Assembly (NCBI GenBank): GCA_022451235.1
Contig: JAKUOA010000014.1
Location: forward strand, 1 to 38,786
DNA from: Candidatus Thalassarchaeum sp.
Lineage (GTDB): Archaea; Thermoplasmatota; Poseidoniia; Poseidoniales; Thalassarchaeaceae
Reading direction: 5' to 3'
Length of the DNA: 38,786 nt
Part shown: positions 9,834 to 19,896 of the stretch, piece by piece
Layout of the letters: every line of letters begins with the position of its first letter
Numbering within the stretch: the stretch's first letter is position 1
Made by a program: the position numbers and the translations under genes
Notes under the pieces: model-generated
What the model saw: only the letters and a program-made list of their open reading frames with translations
What the model was told of the DNA's origin: nothing
Databases searched by the model: none

Positions 9834-10571
9834 GTGGTTGACTTTGATGAGGCTCTAAACATCCTTGAAAATAAGGCACGTCGAGCCATTTTGAAGCGCC
9901 TAGCTAAGGAGCCGCACTACCCTTTGCAGTTGTCAGAATTGCTTGAAATTAGTCAACAAGCCGTGGTAAAGCATCTGAAGGTTCTAGAAGAGGCTGGATT
10001 TGTTGAATCTGAAAAGGTGCCTTCCGTGAAAGGGGGGCCGCCTAAGAAGATGTATACTGTCAATCAATCATTTTCGCTAAGACTCGATTTAGGGCCTAAC
10101 CTGTTCCGTGCTGAACACAGAACTATGCCTAAAGGAGGGCCTATCCGTTTGTCATCTAATCTGCCAGGAGATTTAGATTCTGTAGTAGATAATATAGGCA
10201 CTCGAAGGCGGCTACCATTAGTTGAAGCCATGTCGATGCTTTCCGATATGGATAAGGCGCTTGAAAGAATTGATGAGCAGAGAGATGCGATAATCGCCCT
10301 ACACCAGCAGGTAATGCAGAAAGTTGCCCCTACTATCGACGAATCCTCTGAAACCTACGAAGAAAGGCAACTTGCTCATGCTATACTGAATCATCCAAGA
10401 AGGCCTTTGGATCTGGACTTGTTTTCTCAAGGGCTACGCATCCAATCAATGGATGCAGAGGTTATGATGGATGGTCTTCGTGAAAGGTTACTACGTGACT
10501 TCGCCGCCAACACGGGCAGCCTAGTGGCTGCTCGCGAGGGGACGCCGCTTCCATGGTGGCTAGCCCGCTAA
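9834..10571 (+). CDS. ArsR-like winged-helix transcriptional regulator
   Basis: N-terminal wHTH: LENKARRAILKRLAKEPHYPLQLSELLEISQQAVVKHLKVLEEAGFVESEKVPS; GTG start; AT-rich TTTTTATT about 35-45 nt upstream. Confidence 0.85.
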   Translation: MVDFDEALNILENKARRAILKRLAKEPHYPLQLSELLEISQQAVVKHLKVLEEAGFVESEKVPSVKGGPPKKMYTVNQSFSLRLDLGPNLFRAEHRTMPKGGPIRLSSNLPGDLDSVVDNIGTRRRLPLVEAMSMLSDMDKALERIDEQRDAIIALHQQVMQKVAPTIDESSETYEERQLAHAILNHPRRPLDLDLFSQGLRIQSMDAEVMMDGLRERLLRDFAANTGSLVAAREGTPLPWWLAR

Positions 10572-10577
10572 TTCCAA

Positions 10578-13500
10578 TCAGAATACTTGGTCGTCGTCGC
10601 TTAGGTTGGCCATTAGGCTGCTCTTTTCTGCGAAGCGAGCTAGGGCTTCCATTCTGCGTCCGTACATGACTACTCCTGCAACCCACATCAGGGCTATCGT
10701 AGCGCCTAGAATAATTGCAGGAACCGAATATATGGCCACGATCTCTACCCCAGTATCGAGTATTCCCCAATTTGAACCCATTTCTCCACCGGGGACTGTC
10801 ATTATGTTGTTGTCTTCATCCGATTCAACGATATTGTTGTCTGGATCGACTACTACAACCACGTCGTGGGTCCCGGCCTTTACTAGGTACAGAAGAGTAA
10901 TCTTTGGTGGGGAATCGTCGCCATTAGTTCCAACCGGCATTACTGCCTCAATTAGTTGCCTATAAGCCACATTTTCCTCTAGACACCCATTCTTCTCAAT
11001 CGACTTCTTCGATTGATCGACACAGAGAATGATATTAACATCGGTCGCGTGTATATTACCAACATTTCTGATTTCTACAGTTACTGGTAGCATCTCCCCA
11101 ACCTTGGCTTTAGTAGAGTCTACCTCGACGCTCATAATTTCCAAATCGGGCGCTCTCAATCGGAGCTCAAGAATTTGTTCGTTTGTATCACAGAATGGGC
11201 GAACAAGGTCTGGCAAGCCGTCTTCGTTTTGATCGATGGTACAGGAATCTTCCCAAATTGGAGTCTCATCATGATCCCCGTCTATTTCGGATGAGCCGAA
11301 GGCGGATTGGACCTTGATTCCAATCTCACGATCTTGTAGTGTGGCGCCTGAATCTATGTCAATTATCGCAACAAGTTGCAACGTAGTATACGCAGGCATG
11401 ACGGGGAGCATCACAGTTCCTGCCGATGTCCCAACTGCAGTAGTATAGCAGTCATTTTCTGGAGGGTCCTGCCCAACGGTCAATTGAACACATGGGCGTT
11501 CGATTGGGAATTCGGTATCGAATCCTTCAATCAGAGCATAATTGACTGTCCACCCACTCAGAGTGTTCATTCCCGGAATAGGATCCCAGCCAGCGGTGTT
11601 CTGGGTGTGATTGTGTATCGATGGGTGATCATCGACGTTTCCAAAGTTACTGACATTCATTGTGAAGCGCACGGTTCTACCTGGTGCGGTGGTTTTGATT
11701 CGGGATTCGATAGCTGGATCTAGTTCTATTCGCATATCATGGAATTCTACGATTTCGATATTCAGAACAATTGAATCTCTCAATTTGGTTCCTTCATATG
11801 GTTCCTCGCTTAAGACGTCTAGGCGTACGGTGTATTCGCCTGCGTAAGTCTTCTCTGGGACATTAATCTGGATGGCTACTTCTTGAGATTCATCTCGAGG
11901 GAGTTCCTCGAAAATTACTCGTGGAATTTCAATATCCCAAACATCAGAGCCCCCGTTTGAATCGATTATCGAATTAACCGCAATATCGTATCTGTCCGGG
12001 CCGTTACCTGTGTTTTCTATGATTGTGTCGAGTTGGAAGGACTCGCCTGGGTGCAATTCCAAGGTGGTTTGTGGGACTGATGCTTCTAAGTCGTAGACTT
12101 GGATTACATTTGTCACCAATACAACCGAGTCTCTAACTTTAGGAGCCCCTTCCAGATTGGCTTTGACGGTGACTGATTCGCCCAGCCCGGCCGTGGCATT
12201 GTATGGAGCGCACATTATTGCAGTAACAGTATAGGGTGTTTCGATTATGCCCCAATATCTTGGCTCATTATCTCCAATTCCATTACCGCCTGGAGCATCG
12301 GCGAAATCTAGGTCAACTACCCAGTTATCATAACGCCAGGTTGATTCTGATATCTCTGGCGGCCTTTCATCGGGACCGCCAGGGGTTGTAAATACAAGGA
12401 ATCCAGGTGTGTAGTGTTTGGTGACTTCTATGTCAAATTCGGCACATTCACCAGGTAGAACGTGCTCGTTTGTATCTCCTAGATTGAAGATAATATTGCC
12501 AGAGCTCCTTATCGATACATTGACCCATAATTCGAGTACATCAAAAGTTCCTCTATCGATCGATAATACCGGTTCTCCAGTAGACCAACCTTTCAGATAA
12601 ATCACGAATGTTCCTGGTTCCTGAGAGGTTGGGACGCTGACCTGCAAGTTACGTGTTACCGATTGGGTTGGGTCCAAAGAAAGCGAGGTTGGGAAAGTAA
12701 CTCCCCAACCGAAAGGTAAGCCCCATTCGGTTTGGCCTTCATGAGTGGTTGGGTCGTAGAAAGCAAATGTATCGTAGACATTTCCTGTATTTGTTACGGT
12801 AATCGAGAATATTGCTGATTGTCCCTGTTCAACGTCTACTTGGTAGTGACTTGTGTCGAGATTGATTCCATGGACTACATCCATCAAAGTCAAAGTAAGT
12901 CTCTCATCATTAATCGCTGGATCTTTGTGAGATACGACGCTTACAGTGATTGCAGCTAGTTCGTCCGCATGGGCTTGATAGATAGTAGGTGCGCGCACGC
13001 GCATGTATACCGGCACTACATCCCCGCCACGCAGGAATACTGGTGTCGAGTCGAAAATTGGTGTGTGGTTTGTAGAGAAGAACAAGGTCACTGTCCAATT
13101 ATTTGGGACGCCTAGTAAACTTACTGTGTATGAATCCGCGACAAGCTCTGCAGGCCCTGGAGTTGGGTTTGATATGGTCATGTTGTAAGTGGTCTGCTGA
13201 CCGGGCTCAATGGTGTGATAGAAGGTCTCATCTTCAGCTAAATCTACTGCAACTAGACCTGTTAGTACGTGAACATAACACAGAGTATATTTTCCTTGGT
13301 TATTGTTTTCATTACATCGGTTGGTATCTGCCCAAGCGATATGTACTCCACTGCCTAGGTCGTTAGCGAATGCAGGCGGCTGACCTAGATCTGGCGCATA
13401 AGGTGAGTTAGGGCCTAACTTATCTGAATCCCAAGTTGAGATTTCATGAAGTTCCCATTCCTCGATTATTCCCGAAGCTAACGAGTTTAGTGGGAAACCA

Positions 13501-15677
13501 TTCGGGTGAGCATCGTTGGTATGGTTTAGACGTGTGTACATGATTGTCTCACCCTGAGTTTCGTTGCTATTGTCTAGCCATGAAATGTGCACATTATCAA
13601 AAGAATCAGTTAGAATTTCAGGCATGTGTGAATTAGCACCAAATGGTCTCTGACTATCGATATTGTTGAGCCCCTCTACTGTGGATATAGCAGAGTCTGT
13701 GATTTGCTTGATTCCATAGGACGGAAGTCCGGAGGGTGCCCCATCCCAAGCTGCTGAGCCACGAAGTCTTAGTCTAGCATAGTAGATTTCGTAATTGACA
13801 TCAATATCGAAGCCATAGGCGCGACCGTCCATCCATGCAATATGTGTGTTTCCGGACGTATCAATTGCAATCGATGGGTGGAGGCTGAATGCGTCTTGAA
13901 GAGTAATTCGTGTGTCGTTTACGACCACTAAGTGACCATATCCCAACTGGTCTGTTGATGGGCCTATATCTTCGACATACCGATTATTCGATACGGTTGT
14001 ACCCGCGGTTCCCTTTGTCCAGCCAGGAGGTGGATTGTCCAATACTGAATAAGGATCTAGAATAGTCAAAAATATCTCACGAGAATTGTTAGTTGCTAGA
14101 TAAACTAGGGCTTCGACCATTTGTTGAAGTTCAGTAGCACTACTAGCTGAGGTAGGGAAGCTGTATGTTTTCCCGCCAGCGTCTGTGTTCCGAATTGTAG
14201 TACCTGGGCACGTTCTAGTGGTTAGTGAGACAAAACCATTTGGACATTGAGCGAGATCTTGCATGTGGGATCCTACATCTGTCGATCCTTGGCCCCAACC
14301 TGCGGCCAATAGAGGCACAGGAACAATCCCCGCCTCTACGCAAGCATCGTGTGCCTCATTGATACTTTGAATATCATCAGAGGCCTGTGCTGGGTCTCCT
14401 CCGTAGGGGCCTTCGTCTGAAATTGGAATAACAATCTTGGTCGCATTCGGGTTCCATCTGTGATCCAACTGTGTAGGTGGATTTGCGGCGTTACCCATTC
14501 GGCCCTGGATATCTCGCCAAGATAGGCAGGCCCAAGTTGTACCCGGGCCCCAGAATTCAGAGTAATATCCGCCATCTTGAGGAAGGTTAGTTGCTTGGTT
14601 GTCGTAGACTACTTCGGTCAGATAACGGATACCCCCGGAATCGTCGGTTGGGGTTTGGCCAAGGTGAGTGTTGCGAGGCCCTTGGCTTCCAGAGCCACCT
14701 GTCTGGTATGCGTTTGCACAGTTACCTGAAGTGGCGGCAGAGGGCCAGTTTCCACTGAGTGCATAAAGAGTTTCGAATACTGTGATATTTCCATTTTGTA
14801 GCATCGGCTTGAGACCTTCAAAGGTTCCTCCACTGGCGAAGTTTCCTCCATAGAAAACAACGCACATGTCGGCCCATTCGGTATTCATTGAGCCAGATGT
14901 ATCGATAGGTGCAACCATCTCTACTTTACCGCCTCGAGTGTCGTCCCAGACAACTTGCACGAAGTCGTCTGCGTCAATCGCAACATCAGGGTGTCCTTTG
15001 TGTCCAATAATTGGAGTAAGGAGTGTGTTGCCTATTGCGACAATTGCTTCGCGACCAGGAAGGTCGATTTCTAGCATTGAGTAGTATATCTGAGGCTGTT
15101 GGTAAAATTTATCCAGTTGCTCGTAGGAATCTTCCCAAACTATGTGTGGATTATTCTGAGAGTCTACGGCTATAGCAGGCCAGTCTCGATTCTGCTGGTG
15201 ACTGGCTATTTCTTCGTCGTTGATTATTGAAAGAACGGCATCCAAACCAGAGCTGCCATCTTGATCATCTTGGGACGGGTCTAAGAGAGTGTAGAATATT
15301 GTCCACTGTCCAGATTTATCTGTCCAAACAATATGGACATTATCAGCATGATCTACAGCAACATCTGGATGATTAGCACGGTGAGTTCCTGGGTTAGAGA
15401 TTTGGGTTTCGTCGATTAGGACTTCGCCCCGGGGGTCGAGCATTTTGTAGTACAAATGCTGAGTGTTTCTACTCCAAACAAAGTGAGTGTTGCCCATAGA
15501 ATCAGCATCCATGGTAACCATTCTGTCATTATGCGTTCCACTTGCGACCACTTGTATCGCATCTGTCACTACAATCTCGCTTCCTTCTGCTCTATCTGAG
15601 AATTCCAACGTAGCAAACAGGCTCATCACCATGATGAGAACCAATGTCATGCTACTCCTTACCTTCTTTGTCTCCAT
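10578..15677 (-). CDS. Large secreted/membrane-anchored protein: beta-propeller-like repeats with inserted VWA domain, multiple CARDB/Ig-like domains, C-terminal TM
   Basis: Signal peptide (MTLVLIMVMSLFATLEFSDRAEG); repeated xxPDVAVDxxxNVHIVWxD units; MIDAS-like DTSGSMN; repeated PG(E/Q)...NTGN Ig-like units; C-terminal TM AIYSVPAIILGATIALMWVAGVVMYGRRME. Confidence 0.88.
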   Translation of the reverse strand: METKKVRSSMTLVLIMVMSLFATLEFSDRAEGSEIVVTDAIQVVASGTHNDRMVTMDADSMGNTHFVWSRNTQHLYYKMLDPRGEVLIDETQISNPGTHRANHPDVAVDHADNVHIVWTDKSGQWTIFYTLLDPSQDDQDGSSGLDAVLSIINDEEIASHQQNRDWPAIAVDSQNNPHIVWEDSYEQLDKFYQQPQIYYSMLEIDLPGREAIVAIGNTLLTPIIGHKGHPDVAIDADDFVQVVWDDTRGGKVEMVAPIDTSGSMNTEWADMCVVFYGGNFASGGTFEGLKPMLQNGNITVFETLYALSGNWPSAATSGNCANAYQTGGSGSQGPRNTHLGQTPTDDSGGIRYLTEVVYDNQATNLPQDGGYYSEFWGPGTTWACLSWRDIQGRMGNAANPPTQLDHRWNPNATKIVIPISDEGPYGGDPAQASDDIQSINEAHDACVEAGIVPVPLLAAGWGQGSTDVGSHMQDLAQCPNGFVSLTTRTCPGTTIRNTDAGGKTYSFPTSASSATELQQMVEALVYLATNNSREIFLTILDPYSVLDNPPPGWTKGTAGTTVSNNRYVEDIGPSTDQLGYGHLVVVNDTRITLQDAFSLHPSIAIDTSGNTHIAWMDGRAYGFDIDVNYEIYYARLRLRGSAAWDGAPSGLPSYGIKQITDSAISTVEGLNNIDSQRPFGANSHMPEILTDSFDNVHISWLDNSNETQGETIMYTRLNHTNDAHPNGFPLNSLASGIIEEWELHEISTWDSDKLGPNSPYAPDLGQPPAFANDLGSGVHIAWADTNRCNENNNQGKYTLCYVHVLTGLVAVDLAEDETFYHTIEPGQQTTYNMTISNPTPGPAELVADSYTVSLLGVPNNWTVTLFFSTNHTPIFDSTPVFLRGGDVVPVYMRVRAPTIYQAHADELAAITVSVVSHKDPAINDERLTLTLMDVVHGINLDTSHYQVDVEQGQSAIFSITVTNTGNVYDTFAFYDPTTHEGQTEWGLPFGWGVTFPTSLSLDPTQSVTRNLQVSVPTSQEPGTFVIYLKGWSTGEPVLSIDRGTFDVLELWVNVSIRSSGNIIFNLGDTNEHVLPGECAEFDIEVTKHYTPGFLVFTTPGGPDERPPEISESTWRYDNWVVDLDFADAPGGNGIGDNEPRYWGIIETPYTVTAIMCAPYNATAGLGESVTVKANLEGAPKVRDSVVLVTNVIQVYDLEASVPQTTLELHPGESFQLDTIIENTGNGPDRYDIAVNSIIDSNGGSDVWDIEIPRVIFEELPRDESQEVAIQINVPEKTYAGEYTVRLDVLSEEPYEGTKLRDSIVLNIEIVEFHDMRIELDPAIESRIKTTAPGRTVRFTMNVSNFGNVDDHPSIHNHTQNTAGWDPIPGMNTLSGWTVNYALIEGFDTEFPIERPCVQLTVGQDPPENDCYTTAVGTSAGTVMLPVMPAYTTLQLVAIIDIDSGATLQDREIGIKVQSAFGSSEIDGDHDETPIWEDSCTIDQNEDGLPDLVRPFCDTNEQILELRLRAPDLEIMSVEVDSTKAKVGEMLPVTVEIRNVGNIHATDVNIILCVDQSKKSIEKNGCLEENVAYRQLIEAVMPVGTNGDDSPPKITLLYLVKAGTHDVVVVVDPDNNIVESDEDNNIMTVPGGEMGSNWGILDTGVEIVAIYSVPAIILGATIALMWVAGVVMYGRRMEALARFAEKSSLMANLSDDDQVF

Positions 15678-15804
15678 CTCGTTCCCTCCAGCATTGCTGC
15701 TACAATATTCCTTGTTGGTTTCTTTGGATACTTAACCTACACGCCCACGCGTCATGCGCCCACGGGAGGACAAAGATGGAAGATTATCTGATTCCATTGA
15801 AAAT

Positions 15805-16440
15805 TCAGACCCATTCTGCGGGGTCAAAATCACTACCGAATCCACCGGTCTCATCGGTGTCGATTGAATGACTCTTGGGCTTCTTCTTTGGGGCTTTTGT
15901 TGTACTTTGTTTGGCTTTCTTTGCTTCCCAATCGTCTACCTTACCGGGTTTGCCGATTCCTTTTCCATAAGCATACTTCACCTGATGAATTAGTTCTAAT
16001 TTGGACAGCCAAACACTTCTCATTGTTTGCATAAATTCGTTTTGAGTTAGTCCATCGAACCATATTGGCCTTGAGAGGTTGAATGCTTGCAGGGGACCGG
16101 GGGAATCGTCCTTTGACTTACCTACGTGGAGTACCCAATCGAGGTTAGAACGAGTCAATTGTATTCTGGTGTCATGAAGCCATTTCTCCCAAGCATCAGG
16201 ATCTTCTTTGCCATGGTCACGCATCTCATTTTGTTGACCCTCGTCCACTCTAGTAATCGAGTAAATCAACACAAGATCCCGATTCTTTGGGACTACAATA
16301 TTGAAGACGTGTCCTTGTTTAGTAGGAGGATATTTGACGTGGAGATGTATAACTGCTTGAGGGTCCGTAACTTCCCTAGATTCCAGTTTCTCACGTGCTA
16401 GCCAATCCGTAACTGCGCTAGCCGCCGACTTGCCATCCAT
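15805..16440 (-). CDS. Conserved hypothetical protein (possibly DUF2299-like)
   Basis: 211-aa ORF with VIHLHVKYPPTKQGHVFNIVVPKNRDLVLIYSITRV; family assignment is from memory only. Confidence 0.65.
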   Translation of the reverse strand: MDGKSAASAVTDWLAREKLESREVTDPQAVIHLHVKYPPTKQGHVFNIVVPKNRDLVLIYSITRVDEGQQNEMRDHGKEDPDAWEKWLHDTRIQLTRSNLDWVLHVGKSKDDSPGPLQAFNLSRPIWFDGLTQNEFMQTMRSVWLSKLELIHQVKYAYGKGIGKPGKVDDWEAKKAKQSTTKAPKKKPKSHSIDTDETGGFGSDFDPAEWV

Positions 16441-16461
16441 GAATGTCGGCTATTGGCTGTC

Positions 16462-17970
16462 CTATTTGAGAGCGCCGAGTCTAGAAGAGATTTTTTCAAT
16501 GAGTTCATGAAATCTCTCTCCCTCTATGCTCTTACTCAATTTCACACGTCGTGATGCACTTGCAGAGTCAGACCACAAATCGTAGCCAGATAATGCGATT
16601 GAGGCTGCTAAATAGAAAGCGAGCATTAGTAAGATGAATGTGTATAATACAACTAATTGCATCGATATACCTGCGTATAGATAGGTGCCCAGTAATGCCG
16701 CAGGGGGCCAGAAAAATATCGGTGAAAACATTCCTGCAAGCATGAAGTAAGTTGTGCGTGAGTCCAACCCCTCATCGCTACCTTCGGCCATGAATTTTGC
16801 AAGCCCCCATTGTATTCCTGATGAAGGAAGCGTAATTGGCAACGTGGAGAGAATCAGGAGTAAACCAAGAAGGCCGAGCAGATGTTCAGAAATTGATTTC
16901 CCTTGCAAACGATTTGAGGAATCTAATGCGGTTGCATACAAATCGTTCTTGTGAAGGATTTCTGCTGCTTCTTTAGCTTGTTCAATCATTGGATTATTTT
17001 CATCTCTACCTATGTTTTCTCTTACTTGTCTAGTAGTTCGGACTTCTTCAGCCAGTGTTGTCAGAGGAGTACCGGCTTTGTTAGCGCCAATGTGGGCCAG
17101 AAGTTTCCATGCCCGATAAGTCTCCCAATCGGGAGCATCGGGAGTCATTGGTGAGAGGGTATCGAATATGCGGTCGCGTAATTCTCTGGTGGCGTCATGA
17201 TTAGGTTCAACCCATTCCCCTGAAACTAGACGAGTGCGGTCTTCAGATGAGTATATCGATGGAATCTCAATCGGGTCCCCGAACTCAACATAATTGTCGG
17301 TGCGGAGCCAATGATGAGTGCGCCAATGTAGACCAACCGTTTGGATTACTGGTGCGGGTAAACCCCTCTCGTCTGCGATAGCAGCAGAAGCGAGTGCCGA
17401 GCGAGATGATCCTGTTCGCAACGCGTGTAGTTTGCAGTCTTGATGTGATTTGCCCTCTGGCATCACAACAGCCGAATGCCCTGTTGCTAGACATGAGGCG
17501 ACGGTCAACATACCTCTGTCATTGATATGTCTGGCAAAATCTGCATCTACAACGCCTGCTTCTACCTCTGCTCGACGGAGAACGGGTTGGGTCCCAAATC
17601 GTCTAGCCCACCAACCGATTACGGGACGAGTGGTCAAATCATGGCGGCCGAGGGAAATCACTCGCTTATTTTGGACGCGAGTAATCACCATAGGGTCGAT
17701 CAGCCCATTGATGTGGGTTGCAACATAGATAACACCCCCTTCTGCAGAGGGGGTTGGGTCGGCTTCATATCGCCTGAAAATTGCTTTATTCCCTAATTCA
17801 AACATCAAATCAAGTGCTAGTTGAGCCCATCGCTTTCCTGGATGTTTACCTTCGTGATTGTATGGAACACGAGTCAGTTTATCTCGCTTCAATCTAGTCG
17901 CACTTTCTGACAACTCGGGGAGTATCTCTGGCGCGTCTTCTGAGTCCGACACGAGGCTCCGAGGATGCAA
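16462..17970 (-). CDS. PlsC-type glycerolipid acyltransferase with C-terminal TM segments
   Basis: VATHINGLIDPM acyltransferase box, VVMPEGKSHQDCKLHALRTGSSRSAL block, VQTVGLHWRTHHWLRTDNYVEFGDPIEIP; C-terminal hydrophobic helices. Confidence 0.85.
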   Translation of the reverse strand: MHPRSLVSDSEDAPEILPELSESATRLKRDKLTRVPYNHEGKHPGKRWAQLALDLMFELGNKAIFRRYEADPTPSAEGGVIYVATHINGLIDPMVITRVQNKRVISLGRHDLTTRPVIGWWARRFGTQPVLRRAEVEAGVVDADFARHINDRGMLTVASCLATGHSAVVMPEGKSHQDCKLHALRTGSSRSALASAAIADERGLPAPVIQTVGLHWRTHHWLRTDNYVEFGDPIEIPSIYSSEDRTRLVSGEWVEPNHDATRELRDRIFDTLSPMTPDAPDWETYRAWKLLAHIGANKAGTPLTTLAEEVRTTRQVRENIGRDENNPMIEQAKEAAEILHKNDLYATALDSSNRLQGKSISEHLLGLLGLLLILSTLPITLPSSGIQWGLAKFMAEGSDEGLDSRTTYFMLAGMFSPIFFWPPAALLGTYLYAGISMQLVVLYTFILLMLAFYLAASIALSGYDLWSDSASASRRVKLSKSIEGERFHELIEKISSRLGALK

Positions 17971-17991
17971 GGGGTTGAGAATACACCGATT

Positions 17992-18411
17992 CTACTCTGT
18001 GGCTGCTGAAATGCTTTCAGCAAGGATTTTTGCGTCTTCTTGGTCTATCTTTCCATATTTCCAGAGGAAAGAATGAGTTGAGTCAGGATATCGTGGAATG
18101 ATGTGAATATGGACGTGAGCGATAGACATGCCTGCCTCGTGCCCGTTGTTTTGGATGAGGTTGTATGCAGTCGCTCCGGTCGCCTTGAGTACAGCCCGGC
18201 TTACCACTGGTAGAGCCTTGCCAAGAGCTGCGGCGGAATCTGAGCTCAATTGATCAATTGAAGGGGCGGGTTCTTTTGGAATAACTAATGTATGCCCTCT
18301 TGTTAAGGGTTGAATGTCCAAGAATGCGATAATGGAATCATTCTCATACACCTTGTGGCAAGGTAACTCGCCATTGATGATACGAGTGAAGATTGTTGGC
18401 TCTTCACTCAT
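17992..18411 (-). CDS. HIT family protein (nucleotide hydrolase/transferase)
   Basis: IFTRIINGELPCHKVYENDSIIAFLDIQPLTRGHTLVIPKE and the HIT motif HVHIHIIPR. Confidence 0.95.
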   Translation of the reverse strand: MSEEPTIFTRIINGELPCHKVYENDSIIAFLDIQPLTRGHTLVIPKEPAPSIDQLSSDSAAALGKALPVVSRAVLKATGATAYNLIQNNGHEAGMSIAHVHIHIIPRYPDSTHSFLWKYGKIDQEDAKILAESISAATE

Positions 18412-18420
18412 TGAAATCCC

Positions 18421-19851
18421 TCAAGATTTTGTAATCTGCTCTGCGATAGCAATCATTCCCTGAAGTTTCAGAGCCGAACACATCTCGGTATTCATCACAC
18501 TCGATTGATCTGTTACCTTGATTCCGGTTTTCTTCATCTCAGCAATAGCATCTGCGGCGGCTTTGAGTGAAGATTTGTCTCTAGAGCCATTCATGCAAGA
18601 GGACATTACAGAAGCCAAAGTTGCTGATGCTTGACCGACAGATACTCCCTCTCCTGACTTCAAAGATTCTAGTCTCTTTGAGGAATTTGGAACCGCTCTC
18701 TCAACTAAATTTGAGCCTCCAAAAGATGCTTCTTTGGCCCAAGTACCTGCATGGTTTCCAGCATTTCCTCCACCTACTAAATCGTCGAGGATTAGGTTGC
18801 CTGCCAACATCCCCTGACCGTGCATTCCATTGTTTGCAGAGCGCCCGGCTGCATAGAGGCCTGTGGCCCACTTTTTACCTTTGGAGAAGGTTACTCGACC
18901 GTGCTCATCCACTGGGGCGCCCCCTGTGGTTGTAGCGATGCTTGTTGTAATTGGTATCACCTCTCTAGACATATCTAGGCCTGTTCTGTCCTTGATTCTA
19001 GTTTGTGTGTTGGAGAACCAAGCCTTAGCATCAGATTCCAAGCCCCTCAAATCTAGGATGCAATCATCATCTCCAACTTCGCTAGGTTCAACATCCTCTC
19101 CACTGGATTTCCTAACCCTGCCACCTGAGCCTAATACGTCGAGTGTTATGTTGAGGTCTGTTCCCCTTACAGTAAGTGGGTGGGTAGGGTTATTTTCCAT
19201 TCCCGTGAGTGTGAGGTTGGCCGAGGCAATCAGTGCTGAGCCCAATCCGGCTCCGTCTGATGGACTTGACCAAATTCCTTGATGGCCGGTGGTTGCGAGT
19301 ACTACCGCCTTGGCTTGAATCCCGATGACTTCGCCCGTGTTGGTATCGTAAGCGGTAAGGCCTCTTACTTGCTTACCGTCCATAACCAACGACATTACTT
19401 GGACATCTGAACGGCGAACAACACCTCTCTTCATGGCTTGCTCTTCGAGAATGCGGGCGATGTTTCGTCTGGTTGCATCTCCGCAGCCAGTCATTCTAGG
19501 CATACTGTGTCCGGCGATTTGAGCCGTGTGAGGGAGGCCTCCTTCTCGGCGACGGAGAACAAGTCCCCATCTCTCCAATTCTGCAAGGACGTTTGGCGCA
19601 TCTCCGCAAACCCTTGCAGCTGCTACCTTGTCTGTAGTTTCGCCGCCGGCAGAAATGGTGTCATCACGATGTCCGGAGGAACTTACTTCATCGATAGATA
19701 CTGCAAGGCCGGCGAGATCCGCACCCGAGGTTCCAGCGCCTATTCCAGAGGATTCTAGAAGCAGGGGCGTAGTTCCAGCATCCGCTGCGGCAATAGCGGC
19801 TCTTAGGGCGGCGGGGCCCGAGCCGACGATAACTAGATTCCAAGACTCCAT
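18421..19851 (-). CDS. FAD-dependent oxidoreductase, succinate dehydrogenase/fumarate reductase flavoprotein-like
   Basis: MESWNLVIVGSGPAALRAAIAAADAG dinucleotide-binding motif; GHSMPRMTGCGDATRRNIARIL; GLYAAGRSANNGMHGQGMLAGN. Start trimmed to ATG 19851. Confidence 0.85.
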   Translation of the reverse strand: MESWNLVIVGSGPAALRAAIAAADAGTTPLLLESSGIGAGTSGADLAGLAVSIDEVSSSGHRDDTISAGGETTDKVAAARVCGDAPNVLAELERWGLVLRRREGGLPHTAQIAGHSMPRMTGCGDATRRNIARILEEQAMKRGVVRRSDVQVMSLVMDGKQVRGLTAYDTNTGEVIGIQAKAVVLATTGHQGIWSSPSDGAGLGSALIASANLTLTGMENNPTHPLTVRGTDLNITLDVLGSGGRVRKSSGEDVEPSEVGDDDCILDLRGLESDAKAWFSNTQTRIKDRTGLDMSREVIPITTSIATTTGGAPVDEHGRVTFSKGKKWATGLYAAGRSANNGMHGQGMLAGNLILDDLVGGGNAGNHAGTWAKEASFGGSNLVERAVPNSSKRLESLKSGEGVSVGQASATLASVMSSCMNGSRDKSSLKAAADAIAEMKKTGIKVTDQSSVMNTEMCSALKLQGMIAIAEQITKS

Positions 19852-19896
19852 GGTTCTCGTCTTGGGCGAATCGTGTTTGCGACATGAAGATGACGC

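Noticed and set aside
15808-15825. GACCC-(8 nt)-GGGTC just before the TGA of the 15805-16440 gene
   Set aside because: 5-bp stem entirely within coding sequence; suggestive but not distinguishable from chance.
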